Assembly: GCF_013359945.1 (NCBI RefSeq)
Contig: NZ_JABWCS010000202.1
Location: 1-64,000 of the forward strand
Direction of reading: 5' to 3'
Origin: Paenibacillus agri
GTDB lineage: Bacteria > Bacillota > Bacilli > Paenibacillales > Paenibacillaceae
DNA length: 64,000 nt
The notes under the pieces are model-generated. The model was not told the DNA's origin and searched no databases. It saw nothing but the letters and a program-made list of their open reading frames with translations. This document shows positions 62,023 to 64,000 of this stretch, piece after piece. The first letter of the stretch is position 1, and each line of letters begins with the position of its first letter. Made by a program: the position numbers and the translations under genes.

Positions 62023-64000
62023 TTAATCCAATACTGCAAGTTCTAGTTCTCCTTCAGACATCCCCTCAACAAAAGAAGCCAACATATAATTTGACAATTC
62101 GGTAATGGTTTTATTGTTGAAAAGACCTGTAAGATTAATATCCAGCCCTAACGTATTTCTAAGCTTGGAAACCACACGGATCGCTGACAAAGACCCCATA
62201 CCGTAATCCAACAGATTTCCAATCACACTAATTTCTTCGACTCCCAGAACAGTAGAAATCACATCGTGTATAGCCTGTTCCAACTCGTTTTGCGGTCTTA
62301 TCATCGCTACACGACTTACCGCTTTAATTGGCGAGAACTGCGGCAAAGCTTTCCGGTCAGTTTTACCACTTGGATTTAACGGAAACTCACTAAGCAACAA
62401 TAGTTGCTCAGGAATCATATAGGCCGGCAGACTGTTAGAAATATGACGTAAAATATCTTCCTCATTTAAGGAGTTAGAAGAATCTCTGATTAGAATATGT
62501 GCACCTAATGAATTACCCTCGGCATTGTTTCTGTAGATAGACACCAACGCTTCCTTCACTGCAGGATGGGAACGCACAGCTTCTTCAATCTCACCCAATT
62601 CGATACGCTGGCCATTGATTTTGACCTGATGATCCATTCTTCCTAAAAATTCAATTTCGCCGGACTCGGTATATCTGCCTAAGTCCCCCGTTCTATAAAG
62701 CTTGCCGCCATTTTCCAGGAACATATCCTCGATAAATTTCTCTTTGTTCAACTCGTCACGATTAAAGTATCCGGCGCCGACCTGCTCACCACCAATTAGA
62801 ATTTCTCCAGGAATACCTTTCGGAACAATATTCAACATGGCGTCAACCAAATACATTTGTGTATTGGCAACTGGGAATCCAATTGGAACAAAAGTTGATT
62901 CATCGTTTGGATTACATCTCCAATATGTGACTACGACAGCAGTTTCTGCAGGCCCGTATAGATTGCTCAATTGGGCATTCATTTTCTGGTAAAAGTGTTT
63001 TTCATGCTCTTTCGTTAGTGCTTCGCCAATGCAGATCACATGTTTTAAGGAATTGATCTTCTCAATCAACGGCTCTTCCAGAAAAATAGAAAGCATGGAA
63101 GGAACAAAATGTACAAGGGTAACTGCTTCCTTCTTAATCAGTTCCGCCAGGTAAGCCGTATCCTTATGTCCTTCGGGTTCCGTAATAATTACTCTTGCTC
63201 CGCTCATCAGAGGCTGAAATATTTCGCACAAAGATACGTCAAAGCTGAAAGGCGTTTTCTGGAGAACGCTGTCTTGTTCGCCTAAATGATAATTTTCATT
63301 CATCCAAAGCATAAAGTTGCTTATCGCGCGGTGCCGGTTAATGGCTCCTTTAGGCTTGCCCGTAGAACCAGATGTATAAATCATATAAGCATAGTTGACG
63401 CTATCTATAGTCACATCCGGATTAATGTCCGGCATTCCGGCGAATTGCTCCCGTTCACTATCAAGACAAATAATTGAAATATCATCTGCAGGTAAAACAC
63501 CTATGGAAGCCTGGTCACTGAGCAGGAGCCTGATCTTTGAATCCTCGAGCATATGCAACAATCGGCCTTCCGGATAAGAAGGATCAATTGGCACGTAAGC
63601 CGCACCCGCTTTAAGAATTCCGTAAATGCCCTCAAACATGGCGAAAGAACGATTAAGCGCAATCCCGACAAAGTCGTTAGCCTTGATCCCTTTTCCGATC
63701 AGGAAGTGCGCGATCTGATTGGCATTTCGGTTCAGTTGAGAATAAGTCATAGTATCCTCGCCATACTTTAAGGCAATCGCATCAGGAGTACGTTTGACTT
63801 GTTCTTCAAACCAATGTTGCAGCGGATGCGACAAATCATAAGGAGCGTATGAACGATTAAAGCTATATAACAGTTCTCCGCTTTCTTCTGGAGATAATAT
63901 TGAACCCGAAAAAATAGGGGTGTCGCAATCTTCCGCCATTTCATACAGAATCCTTTCATAATAACCTGCCAGGTTTTTAATCCGCTGCTCATCGTAAATT
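62023..64000 (-). CDS. NRPS C-A-T module (5' part outside the window)
   Basis: The frame is open to the window edge. The first 20 visible residues (YDEQRIKNLAGYYERILYE) are the end of a condensation domain, so the ATG at 63939 is internal. Counting from that ATG, the A domain covers about 35-540 (MIYTSGSTGKPKG; LYGPAET; A10 Lys 526) and the carrier domain about 550-620 with YGMGSLS (Ser 583), followed by an acidic tail FVEGMSEGELELAVLD that could be a docking element for the Cy-T protein encoded next. My pocket reading is DVCHIILVVK, which matches no common code well; Asp at position one suggests an alpha-amino acid. Confidence 0.95.
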   Translation of the reverse strand, partial: IYDEQRIKNLAGYYERILYEMAEDCDTPIFSGSILSPEESGELLYSFNRSYAPYDLSHPLQHWFEEQVKRTPDAIALKYGEDTMTYSQLNRNANQIAHFLIGKGIKANDFVGIALNRSFAMFEGIYGILKAGAAYVPIDPSYPEGRLLHMLEDSKIRLLLSDQASIGVLPADDISIICLDSEREQFAGMPDINPDVTIDSVNYAYMIYTSGSTGKPKGAINRHRAISNFMLWMNENYHLGEQDSVLQKTPFSFDVSLCEIFQPLMSGARVIITEPEGHKDTAYLAELIKKEAVTLVHFVPSMLSIFLEEPLIEKINSLKHVICIGEALTKEHEKHFYQKMNAQLSNLYGPAETAVVVTYWRCNPNDESTFVPIGFPVANTQMYLVDAMLNIVPKGIPGEILIGGEQVGAGYFNRDELNKEKFIEDMFLENGGKLYRTGDLGRYTESGEIEFLGRMDHQVKINGQRIELGEIEEAVRSHPAVKEALVSIYRNNAEGNSLGAHILIRDSSNSLNEEDILRHISNSLPAYMIPEQLLLLSEFPLNPSGKTDRKALPQFSPIKAVSRVAMIRPQNELEQAIHDVISTVLGVEEISVIGNLLDYGMGSLSAIRVVSKLRNTLGLDINLTGLFNNKTITELSNYMLASFVEGMSEGELELAVLD

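Noticed and set aside
1..64000. Prophage, integrase or intact insertion sequence
   Set aside because: No transposase, integrase or phage structural gene was seen on either strand.

Overview
The window looks like a chromosomal segment of a Paenibacillus-type spore-forming Firmicute. The evidence is the yqeG-yqeH-aroE-yhbY-nadD-yqeK-rsfS-yqeM housekeeping operon, a spoVAC-spoVAD-spoVAEb spore operon, an mtlA-mtlR-mtlF-mtlD mannitol operon, a guanidine-I (ykkC) riboswitch, strong AGGAGG-type ribosome binding sites and a nonribosomal peptide synthetase (NRPS) locus. Nearly everything lies on the minus strand. No rRNA, tRNA, CRISPR array or intact insertion sequence was seen.

Layout. 0-6.6 kb: the YqeG-YqeM operon, many genes coupled by ATGA overlaps, with a CvfB-type S1 protein inserted, ending in a terminator beside a 216-bp nested palindromic repeat. 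6.7-11.1 kb: MoxR ATPase, DUF58 protein and membrane transglutaminase. 11.3-13.5 kb: spoVA genes plus an unlisted small membrane protein. 13.7-14.8 kb: an M42 aminopeptidase (plus strand). 14.8-20.3 kb: mannitol PTS operon with a candidate cre site. 20.5-24.7 kb: an aldo/keto reductase, a paired SMR guanidinium exporter behind a guanidine-I riboswitch, two orphan proteins and two GNAT acetyltransferases. 24.8-28.8 kb: a three-gene ABC export operon. 29-37.3 kb: an oligopeptide-type ABC importer with a HAD hydrolase and a CocE-like hydrolase, divergent from an FMN monooxygenase (37.6-38.9 kb), followed by an O-acetylhomoserine sulfhydrylase (39.7-41.1 kb). 41.3-43.1 kb: an Old Yellow Enzyme with its TetR regulator. 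43.2-46 kb: a lipoprotein and a DinG-like helicase. 46.2-48.8 kb: two truncated genes joined head to tail. 49-64 kb: an NRPS cluster running off the right edge.

How genes work together. The three transcription units at 37.3, 37.5 and 41.2 kb each have a good sigma-A promoter followed 35-50 bases downstream by the same palindromic leader motif (GACCAGT-N2/3-ACTGGAGA), directly followed by a hairpin. The hairpin is a clear terminator in front of the CocE/ABC operon. Monooxygenase, importer, hydrolases and sulfhydrylase therefore look like one co-regulated scavenging regulon, plausibly for an organosulfur compound. This shared leader is the best candidate for something undescribed.

The NRPS cluster contains a C-A-T protein (cut by the edge), a stand-alone heterocyclization-like domain with a carrier protein but no adenylation domain and with two cyclization residues replaced, a type II thioesterase, an MFS exporter, and a 2743-residue A-T-C-A-T-C-A-T synthetase whose last A domain has a Lys2-like (aminoadipate-reductase-type) pocket. 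No integrated thioesterase is present; a nearby alpha/beta hydrolase may release the product. Next to it a phosphopantetheinyl transferase gene is broken, apparently by a deletion that also removed the 5' end of a beta-propeller surface protein gene.
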